Assembly (NCBI GenBank): GCA_041397725.1
Contig: JAWKVZ010000007.1
Coordinates: 1-64,000, forward strand
Source: JAGRKR01 sp041397725
GTDB taxonomy: Bacteria > Pseudomonadota > Alphaproteobacteria > Rhizobiales > Hyphomicrobiaceae
Reading direction: 5' to 3'
Length of the DNA: 64,000 nucleotides
The stretch's first letter is position 1, and the number at the start of each line of letters is the position of its first letter. Of this stretch, positions 44,211 to 52,332 are shown piece by piece. Made by a program: the position numbers and the translations under genes. The notes below the pieces were generated by a model, which worked only from the letters and a program-made list of their open reading frames with translations, was not told the DNA's origin and did not search any database.

Positions 44211-44735
44211 CTACTCCTGACCGAAGCCCTTGGCGCCGATGACGCGCTGGCTGACCAGCACGGCGGCCGACATATTGCCGTTGTAGGCGAAGTCCGCGGC
44301 GGCGGCGAAGGTCTCGCCGACCTCGGCGGCCTTGTCGACCGGGAAGCAGCGCACGCTCATGGCCTCGAGAACCTTCTGAGCCGCTGCGCCGGCCGGCGCC
44401 TGCCATGGATTGAACTCGCCCCACTGGCCACGCATGGTGACCAGCATCAGGCAGGGCGCGCGCAGCGCCAGCGGATAGCCGAGGGCATTGATGCAGTTGC
44501 CGACGCCCGACGACTGCATCGCGAGCATCGCGCGCTTGCCGCCGAGCCACTGGCCCGTGCAGATGCCGACCCCTTCCTCTTCCGTCGTCAGGGTGACCAC
44601 CCTGACGCCTTGGTCCGCCTCGCACATCTTCAGGAGACGGGTGAGACCGCCGTCGGGAATGGTGGCGACCGTCTCGATCTTGCGGGCCGCCATGGCCTTG
44701 AAGACGTCTTCCGACCAGTGAGTGCTCGTCGCCAT
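44211..44735 (-). CDS. Sulfopyruvate decarboxylase-like alpha (ComD-type) subunit
   Basis: A 174-residue pyrimidine-binding (PYR) domain subunit of a two-chain ThDP decarboxylase. The ThDP-activating glutamate lies in LTTEEEGVGICTGQWLGGKR; MQSSGVGNCINALGYPL and MLVTMRGQWGEFNPWQAP are the family's following motifs. Splitting of PYR and PP domains into two small genes is characteristic of ComD/ComE. ATG 44735 has GGAAGG upstream. Together with the two ComA-family genes it recalls coenzyme M or sulfolactate metabolism, but no ComB or ComC homologue is recognised here. Confidence 0.83.
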   Translation of the reverse strand: MATSTHWSEDVFKAMAARKIETVATIPDGGLTRLLKMCEADQGVRVVTLTTEEEGVGICTGQWLGGKRAMLAMQSSGVGNCINALGYPLALRAPCLMLVTMRGQWGEFNPWQAPAGAAAQKVLEAMSVRCFPVDKAAEVGETFAAAADFAYNGNMSAAVLVSQRVIGAKGFGQE

Positions 44736-44815
44736 GCGCAACCTTCCGCTGTGTGTTCCATCGCAGGCCGGCGTGCGTGGTCCGGCCCGCATTTCGGTTG
44801 ACGCAGCCGGTCCGC

Positions 44816-45922
44816 TCAGGCGGACAGCCGCTGCATTTCCTCGAGGATGGCCTTGCCCATCTCGGTTGTGCCGACCTGACGCATGTTGGCCTGCATGATG
44901 TCGCCCGTCCGCAGCCCGCGCGCGAGAGTGGCGGCAATCGCCTTGTCGATGAGGTCCGCCGCCTCGCCGAGGTCGAAGGAGTAGCGCAGCGACATGCCTA
45001 GGCTCGCGATCATGGCGATCGGATTGGCGATGCCCTTGCCGGCGATGTCCGGCGCCGAGCCGTGCACCGGCTCGTAGAGCGCCTTGGCCCGACCGCCGCC
45101 GCTGGCGCCGAGCGAGGCCGACGGCAGCATGCCGATCGATCCGGTCAGCATGGCCGCCTCGTCGGACAGCATGTCACCGAAGAGATTGTCGCAGACGATG
45201 ACATCGAACTGCTTGGGATTGCGCACGAGCTGCATGGCGCAGGCGTCGGCGAGGATGTGATGCAGCTCGACGTCCTTCGCCTCCTTGGCATGCAGCGCGC
45301 TGACCACCTCGTGCCAGAGCACGCCCGTCTTCATGACGTTGCGCTTCTCGGCGGAGTGCACCTTGTTGCCGCGCTTGCGTGCGAGGTCGAAGGCGACGCG
45401 GGCGATCCGCTCGATCTCGTGCGTCGTGTAGACGGTCGTATCGACGGCACGCTTCTCGCCGTTCTCGAGCGTGACGATCTCTTTGGGCTCACCGAAGTAG
45501 GTGCCGCCCGTGAGCTCGCGCAGGATCATGATGTCGAGACCTTCGACGTGCTCGCGACGCAGGCTCGAGGCCTCGGCCAGCGCCGGATAGCAGATCGCCG
45601 GGCGCAGATTGGCGAAGAGATCGAGATCCTTGCGCAGCCTGAGAAGGCCCGCCTCCGGGCGCTGCTCGTAAGGAACCTTGTCCCACTTGGGGCCGCCTAC
45701 GGCGCCGAACAGCACGGCGTCCGCCTTGCGGGCCTTGTCGACCGTGCCCTCGGTCACCGAGACCTTGTGCTGGTCGTAGCAGCTTCCGCCGATCAGATCC
45801 TGCTCGGTATTGAAGGTCGCGACGCCCTGGCCCTGAAGCCAGCCCAGCACGCTTTTCACCTCCTGCATGACCTCGGGGCCGATGCCGTCACCGGGAAGGA
45901 GCAAGATGTCGAAGCTGGGCAT
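44816..45922 (-). CDS. leuB: 3-isopropylmalate dehydrogenase
   Basis: A 368-residue NAD-dependent enzyme of leucine synthesis, oxidising and decarboxylating 3-isopropylmalate. The start MPSFDILLLPGDGIGPEVM, AVGGPKWDKVP, RPEAGLLRLRKDLDLFANLRP, RELTGGTYFGEPKE and CDNLFGDMLSDEAAMLTGSIGMLPSASLG are classic LeuB features. ATG 45922 is the family start. The 293-nt gap upstream shows no gene and no leucine-codon attenuator that I can find. Confidence 0.96.
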   Translation of the reverse strand: MPSFDILLLPGDGIGPEVMQEVKSVLGWLQGQGVATFNTEQDLIGGSCYDQHKVSVTEGTVDKARKADAVLFGAVGGPKWDKVPYEQRPEAGLLRLRKDLDLFANLRPAICYPALAEASSLRREHVEGLDIMILRELTGGTYFGEPKEIVTLENGEKRAVDTTVYTTHEIERIARVAFDLARKRGNKVHSAEKRNVMKTGVLWHEVVSALHAKEAKDVELHHILADACAMQLVRNPKQFDVIVCDNLFGDMLSDEAAMLTGSIGMLPSASLGASGGGRAKALYEPVHGSAPDIAGKGIANPIAMIASLGMSLRYSFDLGEAADLIDKAIAATLARGLRTGDIMQANMRQVGTTEMGKAILEEMQRLSA

Positions 45923-46215
45923 GATCGCGCGCGTCCTCAGAAAACAATGGATGAGATGGGCTGGTTCCGTGGCCCCGGACGGGATCGCCCGGCGCCAGGA
46001 ATTGCTAGCGATCATTTCGGGAGGGCGCAAGCAAGCAGAGGGCCGGAGGCCCGAGAAATCGCCCGAGGGAGCTGGCGTCGCCGGCTTGCAGCGCCGTCCG
46101 GGCGGCCACCACGCACACGGACCGGCGGGCCTGGGCGGGAAGCCGCACGCAAAGGCCCGCGGCAACGCCGTCGCTGGCCGCGATGGCCTGACCGCTGCCG
46201 CCGGACCGGTGCGGC
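45923..46215. other. Intergenic region upstream of leuB, nothing recognised
   Basis: This 293-nt GC-rich gap between leuB and the DUF4337 gene holds no supported frame. It should contain the leuB promoter, but no clear -35/-10 pair, leader peptide or terminator was found by eye. Confidence 0.4.
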
Positions 46216-46800
46216 TCAACCCAGCAACGGCACCTTCACGAGCAGCAGGAAGCCGTTGAGCATCAGCAGGCTGCCGACGACGCCGAGCGTACCACTGACG
46301 AACAGCAGCACTCCTGACCCGGAAATGATCGCGACTGACGCCAGTACGATGGCGATCTGCAGCAGCGCCTGGCTCCAGTCGAAATAGGGGTCCTTGCGCA
46401 TGGCCGTGTCGCGCTCGACCTCCAGCGCCTTGGCGCGCACGAAGAGCTCATCCAACCCCTCCTTGGACTTGGGCTCCGTCTTGTAGCGCGCGGCGGTGTC
46501 CCGGTAGAGCTTGATCTTGCCCTCGACGTGCTTGCGCGCCTCCTCGGTCAGGCCGGGCTGCGTCTTCAGCAGCGCCTCCATCTCGTCGGCGGCCAGAATG
46601 AAGGTCGTACGGCGAATGTTCTTCGCCTGGAAGAAGGCCCAGAGATTGGACGCGTCCAGATTGGCGCGCGAGGCGTCCTTCGCGGCATTGCCGCCGCCCA
46701 TCGAGCAGATCGCCAGCAATACGGCAAGCACGCCGATATAGACGCCGATCCACTTGTTGGATCCCTTGGAATCGTCACCACCGATATCGTCGAGCGCCAT
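46216..46800 (-). CDS. DUF4337 membrane protein
   Basis: A 194-residue membrane protein with a span near residues 17-33 (WIGVYIGVLAVLLAICSM), a soluble helical segment of about 100 residues containing SNLWAFFQAKNIRRTTF, and two C-terminal spans (LLQIAIVLASVAIISGSGVLLFV and a second ending LLLVKVPLLG). The NLWAFFQAKNIR segment is the recognisable core of DUF4337. Function unknown. It lies 50 nt upstream of gpmA's 3' side neighbour position on the same strand but shows no pathway link to it. Confidence 0.8.
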   Translation of the reverse strand: MALDDIGGDDSKGSNKWIGVYIGVLAVLLAICSMGGGNAAKDASRANLDASNLWAFFQAKNIRRTTFILAADEMEALLKTQPGLTEEARKHVEGKIKLYRDTAARYKTEPKSKEGLDELFVRAKALEVERDTAMRKDPYFDWSQALLQIAIVLASVAIISGSGVLLFVSGTLGVVGSLLMLNGFLLLVKVPLLG

Positions 46801-46850
46801 GGCTAGCTCCCACCTACCATCCCGTGTTTGCGCGCGTCCGGTCGTTCCCC

Positions 46851-47471
46851 CTACTCGGTCAGCTCGCGCCTGCTGCCGACGCTACCGTCGCTGTTGAGCT
46901 CGTAGACGATGGGGACGCCCGTTCCAAGCTCGCGCTTGACGATCTCCTCGCCCGAAAGCCCCTCGAGGTTCATGATCAAGGCGCGCAGACTGTTGCCGTG
47001 AGCCGCGACGATGATCGACTTGCCGCTCTTGACGAGCGGAAGGATGTGCGCCTCGTAGTAGGGCAGCACGCGCTCGGCCGTGTTTTTCAGGCTCTCGCCG
47101 CCCGGCGGTGGGATATCGTAGCTGCGCCGCCAGATGTGGACCTGCTCCTCGCCCCAGCGCTTGCGCGCATCGTCCTTGTTCAGGCCGGAAAGGTCGCCGT
47201 AGTCGCGCTCGTTGAGCGCCTGATCCTTGATGGTCTCGAGGTCTTCCTGTCCGAGCTCCCCGAGGATGAGGGTCAGCGTCCGCTGGGCGCGCTTCAGGGC
47301 GCTGGTGAAGGCGATGTCGAACTTGAAGCCCTGCTGGCGCAACAAGCGACCTGCCTTGCGGGCCTCCGCCTCGCCGGTGGCCGTCAGATCGACGTCCTTC
47401 CAGCCCGTGAACAGATTGAGGTTGTTCCACTCGCTCTGGCCATGCCGAACGAGCACCAGCTTGCATGCCAT
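46851..47471 (-). CDS. gpmA: 2,3-bisphosphoglycerate-dependent phosphoglycerate mutase
   Basis: A 206-residue glycolytic mutase interconverting 3- and 2-phosphoglycerate. The phosphohistidine motif LVLVRHGQSEWN opens the protein; TGWKDVDLTATGEAEA, TSALKRAQRTL, ERDYGDLSGLNKDD, PPPGGESLKNTAERVLPYY and the second histidine in IIVAAHGNSLRALI follow. The chain is shorter than the 250-residue enterobacterial form, as in many alphaproteobacteria. ATG 47471. dapB lies 49 nt upstream on the same strand. Confidence 0.95.
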   Translation of the reverse strand: MACKLVLVRHGQSEWNNLNLFTGWKDVDLTATGEAEARKAGRLLRQQGFKFDIAFTSALKRAQRTLTLILGELGQEDLETIKDQALNERDYGDLSGLNKDDARKRWGEEQVHIWRRSYDIPPPGGESLKNTAERVLPYYEAHILPLVKSGKSIIVAAHGNSLRALIMNLEGLSGEEIVKRELGTGVPIVYELNSDGSVGSRRELTE

Positions 47472-47520
47472 TCTCACAGTCTCCCTGTCGCAATCCCTCG
47501 CCGCAGCCTCCGGCGCGGTT

Positions 47521-48327
47521 CTAAAGCCCCAAGACATCCACCATGCTGTAGAGGCCGGGCGGCTTGCCTTTCCCCCACAGCGCCGCCCGCACGGCCCCGC
47601 GCGAGAACAGGGACCGGTCCGCAGCCTTGTGCGTGATCTCGATGCGCTCGCCATCGCCGGCGAAGACCACGGTGTGATCCCCGACGACGCTGCCGCCCCT
47701 CAGCGTGGCGAAACCGATGTGGCCCCGCGGCCGTGGGCCGGTATGCCCGTCGCGCGAGCGGATGGAATGAGACTTGAGCTCGATTCCACGGCCTTCCGCG
47801 GCGGCCTGACCGAGCATCAACGCCGTGCCCGAGGGCGCGTCGATCTTGTGGCGGTGGTGCATCTCAACGACCTCGATGTCGAAGTCCTCGTCGAGGGCCG
47901 CCGCCACGCGCCGCGTCAACGCCAGCAGCAGGTTGACTCCGACGCTCATGTTGCCGGCCTTGACGATGGTGCAGTGGCGCGCCGCGGCCTCGATGCGCTT
48001 CTCCTGCGCCTCGTCGAAGCCGGTCGTGCCGATGACATGGACGATCCGGGCGTTGGCGGCCAGGCCCGCGAACTCGACGGAGGCGGCCGGCACCGTGAAA
48101 TCGAGAACGGCGTCCACGGAGGCGAACACGTCGATCGCCTCGTCGGTGACCTTGATCCCGAGGGGGCCGACGCCCGCCAGCAGACCGGCATCCTGACCGA
48201 TCGCCGGGGAGCCCTTGGCCTCGCAGGCGCCCGCGACCACACAACCCCTGGCTTCGTGCACGGTCTGCAGGAGTTGGCGGCCCATGCGGCCGGCCGCTCC
48301 CATCACCGCGACCTTCAAATCGCTCAT
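47521..48327 (-). CDS. dapB: 4-hydroxy-tetrahydrodipicolinate reductase
   Basis: A 268-residue reductase of the lysine/diaminopimelate pathway, supplying peptidoglycan and lysine. The Rossmann loop KVAVMGAAGRMGRQLLQTV, FTVPAASVEFA, IGTTGFDE, the signature EMHHRHKIDAPSGTALMLG and the substrate-binding region with GGSVVGDHTV are intact. ATG 48327 is preferred over an upstream ATG in frame (48366) because homology starts here. Confidence 0.96.
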   Translation of the reverse strand: MSDLKVAVMGAAGRMGRQLLQTVHEARGCVVAGACEAKGSPAIGQDAGLLAGVGPLGIKVTDEAIDVFASVDAVLDFTVPAASVEFAGLAANARIVHVIGTTGFDEAQEKRIEAAARHCTIVKAGNMSVGVNLLLALTRRVAAALDEDFDIEVVEMHHRHKIDAPSGTALMLGQAAAEGRGIELKSHSIRSRDGHTGPRPRGHIGFATLRGGSVVGDHTVVFAGDGERIEITHKAADRSLFSRGAVRAALWGKGKPPGLYSMVDVLGL

Positions 48328-48474
48328 CGTTGCCTCACGCTCCCAAGTATCGCTGCCGTATAGCAACGCCTACCGCTCGACGGAAGGCCCCTCGCCTTGC
48401 CCATGCCTCTTCCAGAGGGCGATCGGCGATCCCGATGGCGCGCAGCATGGGGAGGCAGAGACCGGACCCGGCCC

Positions 48475-49017
48475 CTAGCCCTTCGCCGTATCGCTCTTGG
48501 CCGCTGCGATGGCGCGCACGATCAGCTCGCGGGCTTCCGCATCATCGCCCCATCGGGTCACCTCGACCCACTTGCCGTCCTCGAGATCCTTGTAGCGCTG
48601 GAAGAAGTGAGCGATCTGCCTGATCAGCAGGTCGGGCAGATCCCGGATCGAGCCGATCTTCTGATACATGGCCGACACCTGCGGCGAAGGAACCGCAATG
48701 ACTTTCTCGTCGCTGCCCTTTTCGTCACGCATGAACAGCACGCCGACCGGTCGGCAGTTGATGACGCAGCCGGGAATGAGCGGGCGCTGGTTGGCAATGA
48801 GCACGTCAATCGGGTCGCCATCGTCGGACAGTGTGTGCGGAACGAACCCGTAATTTCCCGGATAGCGCATGGCCGTATAGAGGATGCGGTCGACGAACAT
48901 CGTGCCCGAGGCCTTGTCCATCTCGTACTTTACCGGCTCGCCTCCGATCGGCACCTCGACGATGACGTTGATGTCGTGCGGCGCGTTGTTGCCGATGGGT
49001 ACCGCCTCAATTCTCAT
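48475..49017 (-). CDS. ppa: Inorganic pyrophosphatase
   Basis: A 180-residue family I soluble pyrophosphatase. It shows INVIVEVPIGGEPVKYEMDKASG, RYPGNYGFVPHTLSDDGDPIDVLI with the metal-binding DDGDPID aspartates, and EDGKWVEVTRWGDDAEA. Length is that of bacterial hexameric enzymes. ATG 49017 fits the family start. The gap to the divergent small membrane gene carries AT-rich TACAATATA, probably promoter elements for both. Confidence 0.96.
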   Translation of the reverse strand: MRIEAVPIGNNAPHDINVIVEVPIGGEPVKYEMDKASGTMFVDRILYTAMRYPGNYGFVPHTLSDDGDPIDVLIANQRPLIPGCVINCRPVGVLFMRDEKGSDEKVIAVPSPQVSAMYQKIGSIRDLPDLLIRQIAHFFQRYKDLEDGKWVEVTRWGDDAEARELIVRAIAAAKSDTAKG

Positions 49018-49120
49018 TGCTCGTTCTCCATGCCACCCGAATTGCGACGCCAGCAGCCTACAATATAGCCTGCGGGAAGGCGCTCGACCTGTCGAGCATG
49101 CACAGAGAAGGGCCGGCGAC

Positions 49121-49441
49121 ATGAAAATCAAGGGCCTCGAAGGGCTCAGCGAGACCGAGGTCAGTCGCGCGCTCGCCAATGGCGCAACGTTCGTGCACTA
49201 CCAGTATTGTATCTCGATCGTCGTCATGACATTCAAGCGGCCATCGAGCATCTTTTTCGTGCGCCCGGGACAGAGCCGGGTCGGCAAGGGGCTGCCCTTT
49301 ACCGTCGTCAGCCTGCTGCTCGGCTGGTGGGGAATTCCCTGGGGTCCGATCTATACGGTGCAGACGATCATCAACAACACGCGCGGCGGCCGCGACGTGA
49401 CCAGCGAGGTCCTGGCGGCAGCAAGCTCGCGTCAGCCGTGA
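49121..49441 (+). CDS. Small hydrophobic conserved-type protein
   Basis: A 106-residue protein that I cannot assign. It contains ALANGATFVHYQYCISIVVMTFKRPS and a hydrophobic stretch (LPFTVVSLLLGWWGIPWGPIYTVQTI) likely to cross or enter the membrane; the C terminus has NNTRGGRDVT. The FFVRPGQ segment between them is polar. Start ATG 49121 is clean. It is divergent from ppa and convergent with a GNAT gene. The sequence looks constrained rather than random, but function is unknown. Confidence 0.68.
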   Translation: MKIKGLEGLSETEVSRALANGATFVHYQYCISIVVMTFKRPSSIFFVRPGQSRVGKGLPFTVVSLLLGWWGIPWGPIYTVQTIINNTRGGRDVTSEVLAAASSRQP

Positions 49442-49472
49442 AGGCACCGCTCGCAACAGGTGCTAACGGCGA

Positions 49473-50024
49473 TCAGCTCGAGCCTTTGCGCGCTGGCACC
49501 ACGTCGGGCCACCCGAACGCCGTCTTCTCGAGCTTGACCGAGCCGAAGCGCTCGCTCGCGCGCGTGATCGGCCGGCCGCCACGTCGACGATAGAATGCGC
49601 AGGCGCCCTCGTTCTGGGTGATCGCCCAGACGATGAGCCCGCGCAGTTGCGCCTCGTCCATGGCATGGCGCGCCGCCTCGAAGAGATACTCTCCGAATCC
49701 GAGGCCCTGATAGATCGGTGCGACGTAGAGCTCGTAGATCTCCCCCTGGTACGGACCGCGGATGCGGGCCTTGCCCCAATTGGCGTAACCGGCAGGCGTG
49801 CCGGCGACCTCGAGGATCAACGTCCGCCGGCTGCCGTCGAGCGCACGCCGCCACCATGTGACGTTGCGCCTGCGCACCATGGCCTCAAGGTGCAGATGAG
49901 GAATGATGCCGAGGTAGGCCGACTTCCAGGACTCCTGGAAGATCTCGGCCAGAGCCTCCGCATCGGCAGGCTCGGCGCTGCGAACGCGCAACCGAGGAAC
50001 TGACTGGCTGGTCTTACGTGACAT
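49473..50024 (-). CDS. GNAT family N-acetyltransferase
   Basis: A 183-residue acetyltransferase fold. The acetyl-CoA-binding motif A is EIYELYVAPIYQGLGFGEYLFEAA (Q-x-x-G-x-G form), followed by GLIVWAITQNEGACAFYRRRGG with the usual beta-5/helix. The N terminus RVRSAEPADAEALAEIFQESW is typical. The acceptor is unknown. A TATAAT box ends only 6 nt before the ATG, which suggests a leaderless transcript. Confidence 0.87.
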   Translation of the reverse strand: MSRKTSQSVPRLRVRSAEPADAEALAEIFQESWKSAYLGIIPHLHLEAMVRRRNVTWWRRALDGSRRTLILEVAGTPAGYANWGKARIRGPYQGEIYELYVAPIYQGLGFGEYLFEAARHAMDEAQLRGLIVWAITQNEGACAFYRRRGGRPITRASERFGSVKLEKTAFGWPDVVPARKGSS

Positions 50025-50030
50025 GACGAC

Positions 50031-50036
50031 ATTATA
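50031..50036 (-). promoter_or_regulatory. TATAAT box directly before GNAT start
   Basis: On the minus strand a perfect TATAAT lies 6 nt upstream of the ATG at 50024, so transcription would start at or very near the start codon. No good -35 box is visible at 16-18 nt. Confidence 0.4.
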
Positions 50037-50153
50037 GGCATGGCTCGCGCCTCGCGCGCGAGCGTTTTCTTAAATTGCGCGGCCGCCGACCGAGGCCGCC
50101 TGCCGCGAGGTCGCGTGAGGCTCGCGACGGCGAAGCCAGCGGTAAATCGCGAA

Positions 50154-50181
50154 AGGGGTCCGCCCTCGCAGGCAGACCCCT
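50154..50181 (-). terminator. Terminator after the phasin gene
   Basis: On the minus strand AGGGGTC and GACCCCT, extended by GCC/GGC, form an imperfect 10-bp stem with a short loop, followed by TTTCG, 34 nt beyond the phasin stop. Confidence 0.6.
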
Positions 50182-50214
50182 CTTATCACTGTCGTCGCGT
50201 GCGCCGGCTGGCGC

Positions 50215-50682
50215 TCAGCGAGCCTTTTTGGACTTCTCGGCGGCGGCTTTGACAGTCGCCTGGGCCGCGCCGCCGACCGTCGCGAACATGCGCTGCGCGA
50301 CCTCGGTCGAGAGCTGGTAGAGCTCCTTCGTCTGCTCGCCTGCGATGGCAACCTGCCTCTGCATGAACTCGGCCTGCAGGCGACCGACGTCCGCGAGAGT
50401 CGTGCACTTGGCCATCGCACCGGCGATGTCGAAAGCAGCCGACGTGTTCGCCGCGACATTGGCGAGCACCTTCTCGCCGATCTGGCGCGCACCGGTCTGG
50501 GCGACGGTCACGATTTCCTCGAAGGACTTCGCCCCGTCCTGCGCCGCGCTCGACATCTGCGTATAGGCCTCACGCGCCTTCGCCACACCTTCCTCGGCCA
50601 TGGCCTTGAAATTGTCGGGCATGCGGGCCTGCTGGGCAGCCTTGAAGAACTCTTCGGTCTGATGTCGGATGTGCTCGTTCAT
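50215..50682 (-). CDS. Phasin family protein
   Basis: A 155-residue amphipathic, almost wholly helical protein of the phasin family, which coats polyhydroxyalkanoate granules and controls their size. Features are the core FEEIVTVAQTGARQIGEKVLANVAANTSAAFD and LQAEFMQRQVAIAGEQTKELYQLSTEVAQ, and the Lys/Ala tail. There is no signal or membrane span. Its promoter overlaps a PhaR-like palindrome, fitting control by the PHA-responsive repressor. No PHA synthase gene lies in the window, though the hydroxybutyryl-CoA dehydrogenase could feed the same pool. Confidence 0.88.
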   Translation of the reverse strand: MNEHIRHQTEEFFKAAQQARMPDNFKAMAEEGVAKAREAYTQMSSAAQDGAKSFEEIVTVAQTGARQIGEKVLANVAANTSAAFDIAGAMAKCTTLADVGRLQAEFMQRQVAIAGEQTKELYQLSTEVAQRMFATVGGAAQATVKAAAEKSKKAR

Positions 50683-50741
50683 GTCTGCAACGTCCTCTTG
50701 CCTTGCGCCGCACGAGGAACAACCCTCGCCTCATGGACACC

Positions 50742-50788
50742 AGATAAGATGATTCATGCTGCATTGCAATACGACTTATTGCGATGCA
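50742..50788 (-). promoter_or_regulatory. Phasin promoter with overlapping PhaR-like palindrome
   Basis: A 12-bp inverted repeat (50760-50771 and 50777-50788, 11 of 12 matching) with TGCA ends and TTGC cores surrounds a 5-nt spacer. The candidate -35 TTGCAA (50769-50764) lies in it, and -10 TTATCT (50747-50742) follows at 16 nt. PhaR repressors of PHA metabolism bind TGC-rich palindromes; occupancy here would block the -35. Confidence 0.5.
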
Positions 50789-50810
50789 CAATCTCCTGCG
50801 ACAGCTCGTC

Positions 50811-52289
50811 TCACAGGAGCCGGCCCCGCGGGCGCGTGCCGAGCGGCAGGAACAGGTCGCGGTAGGCGGTCACGGCCGGATCGAAGATGATGTCGCGCTC
50901 GCGCAACGACCGCGATAGCCGAAGGCCCTCAAGCGACCGACACCGGCTGAGCGCCACGTACGCCTGGCCATGAGCGAAGGTGCCGCGACCGAAATCGATA
51001 TAGACCCGGTCGAGCGTCATGCCCTGCGCCTTGTGGATCGTCAGGGCCCACGCGAGCCGCACCGGCAATTGCTGGAACGTACCCGCCACGGTGCGCGTGA
51101 TCTCGTCGCGCTCGGCGTCGTAGGCGTAGCGCAGGCTCTCCCAGGCGACCGGCTCGAGCTCGTGCTCCCGCCCGGCGATTTCCACCCAGGCCCGCCCGCC
51201 CTCGACCCGCGTGACCACGGCCAGCGTGCCGTTGACCCAGCGCTTCGCCGGATCGTTGCGAATGAGCACGACGCGCGCCCCGGTCTTCAGCAGGAGGGTG
51301 GAGTCGACCGGCGTCGCGGTTTCCGGATACTCACCCGTCCGCGTCGCCTCGAAGGCTTCGGCCCGACCGGGCAACGCCTCCAGAAACGCGGTGTTGATGC
51401 GGTTGGCGGCCTCGTTCGTCGTCGTCAGGATGATATGGTCCCCGGCGTCACGCAAGCGCTGCAGCGGTCCGACGCAGCCATCGAGCAGTTCCAGTTCCTC
51501 GCGCCCCGCCTCGCCTTCGCGCACGGCGTTGAGCACGCGAAGGAACGTCTCGTCGCGCTGCCGGAACACCTCGCTCAGCTCCAGGAGCTGGCAGTTGCCG
51601 TCCCGCAAGGCCTCGATGTTGAAGAAGAACGGGCCGCCGTAGTCCTCGTGCAGGCGCGACGCCGCTTCCGCGCCCGCGACCACGGGCGGGAGCTGGTGAA
51701 GATCCCCGAACAGCAGCATCTGTACGCCGCCGAACGGCTCCTTCTGACGACCGCGATTGAGCCGCAGCATACGATCGATCGCCTGCATGAGGTCGGCGCG
51801 CACCATCGAGACCTCGTCGATGATGAGTGTCTCGAGCCGGCGCATGACGGTGCCGTTGCGCGACCGGCGCACGTCCTCGGGGCCGAGCAGGCGCGGCGGC
51901 AGCCCGAAGAAGGAATGTATGGTCTGGCCCCCGACGTTGACCGCCGCGAGGCCCGTCGGCGCCAGCACGGCCACGCCCGGCCCGAGGCTCTCGCGGATGC
52001 ACCGCAGCAGCGTGGACTTACCCGTGCCGGCGCGGCCGGTTACGAACAGATCGCCATCGCGCTTCGCCACGAACGCCGCCGCGGTATCGAACTCGGCGGT
52101 CCGCACGATATCCGTCGGCCAGCCCTCGGCCGGGCCGGCGTCAGGCATTGCGGCGGGTGACGGCGCCGGGGCCACCGGCTCCGCCGCCATGCCGCCGGGA
52201 GATCGCCTCGTCCTCGATGGGCTCATGCGGCTTCGATCCTGCTTCGTCGGCCCCTCCAGCGTCGTCATCGACACGGGGCGAGCCGCCAT
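50811..52289 (-). CDS. Pif1/RecD-like superfamily 1B DNA helicase
   Basis: About 492 residues with a Pif1/RecD2-type helicase core. The Walker A is FVTGRAGTGKSTLLR (about residues 83-97), followed by LAPTGLAAVNVGGQTIHSFFGL (motif Ia), LIIDEVSMVRADLM (motif II), LFGDLHQLPPV (motif III) and, near the C terminus, LAWALTIHKAQGMTLDRVYID and YVALSRCRSLEGL (motifs V and VI). The N-terminal 60 residues are low-complexity, and the start is uncertain: ATG 52289 has AGGG upstream, while 52226, 52190 and 52148 are alternatives. It may unwind structured DNA or R-loops. Divergent from a secreted hydrolase. Confidence 0.86.
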   Translation of the reverse strand: MAARPVSMTTLEGPTKQDRSRMSPSRTRRSPGGMAAEPVAPAPSPAAMPDAGPAEGWPTDIVRTAEFDTAAAFVAKRDGDLFVTGRAGTGKSTLLRCIRESLGPGVAVLAPTGLAAVNVGGQTIHSFFGLPPRLLGPEDVRRSRNGTVMRRLETLIIDEVSMVRADLMQAIDRMLRLNRGRQKEPFGGVQMLLFGDLHQLPPVVAGAEAASRLHEDYGGPFFFNIEALRDGNCQLLELSEVFRQRDETFLRVLNAVREGEAGREELELLDGCVGPLQRLRDAGDHIILTTTNEAANRINTAFLEALPGRAEAFEATRTGEYPETATPVDSTLLLKTGARVVLIRNDPAKRWVNGTLAVVTRVEGGRAWVEIAGREHELEPVAWESLRYAYDAERDEITRTVAGTFQQLPVRLAWALTIHKAQGMTLDRVYIDFGRGTFAHGQAYVALSRCRSLEGLRLSRSLRERDIIFDPAVTAYRDLFLPLGTRPRGRLL

Positions 52290-52332
52290 ACTACCCTGCT
52301 TCGCGCCCTCATGGCGCCCGAGAGGCTACGAC

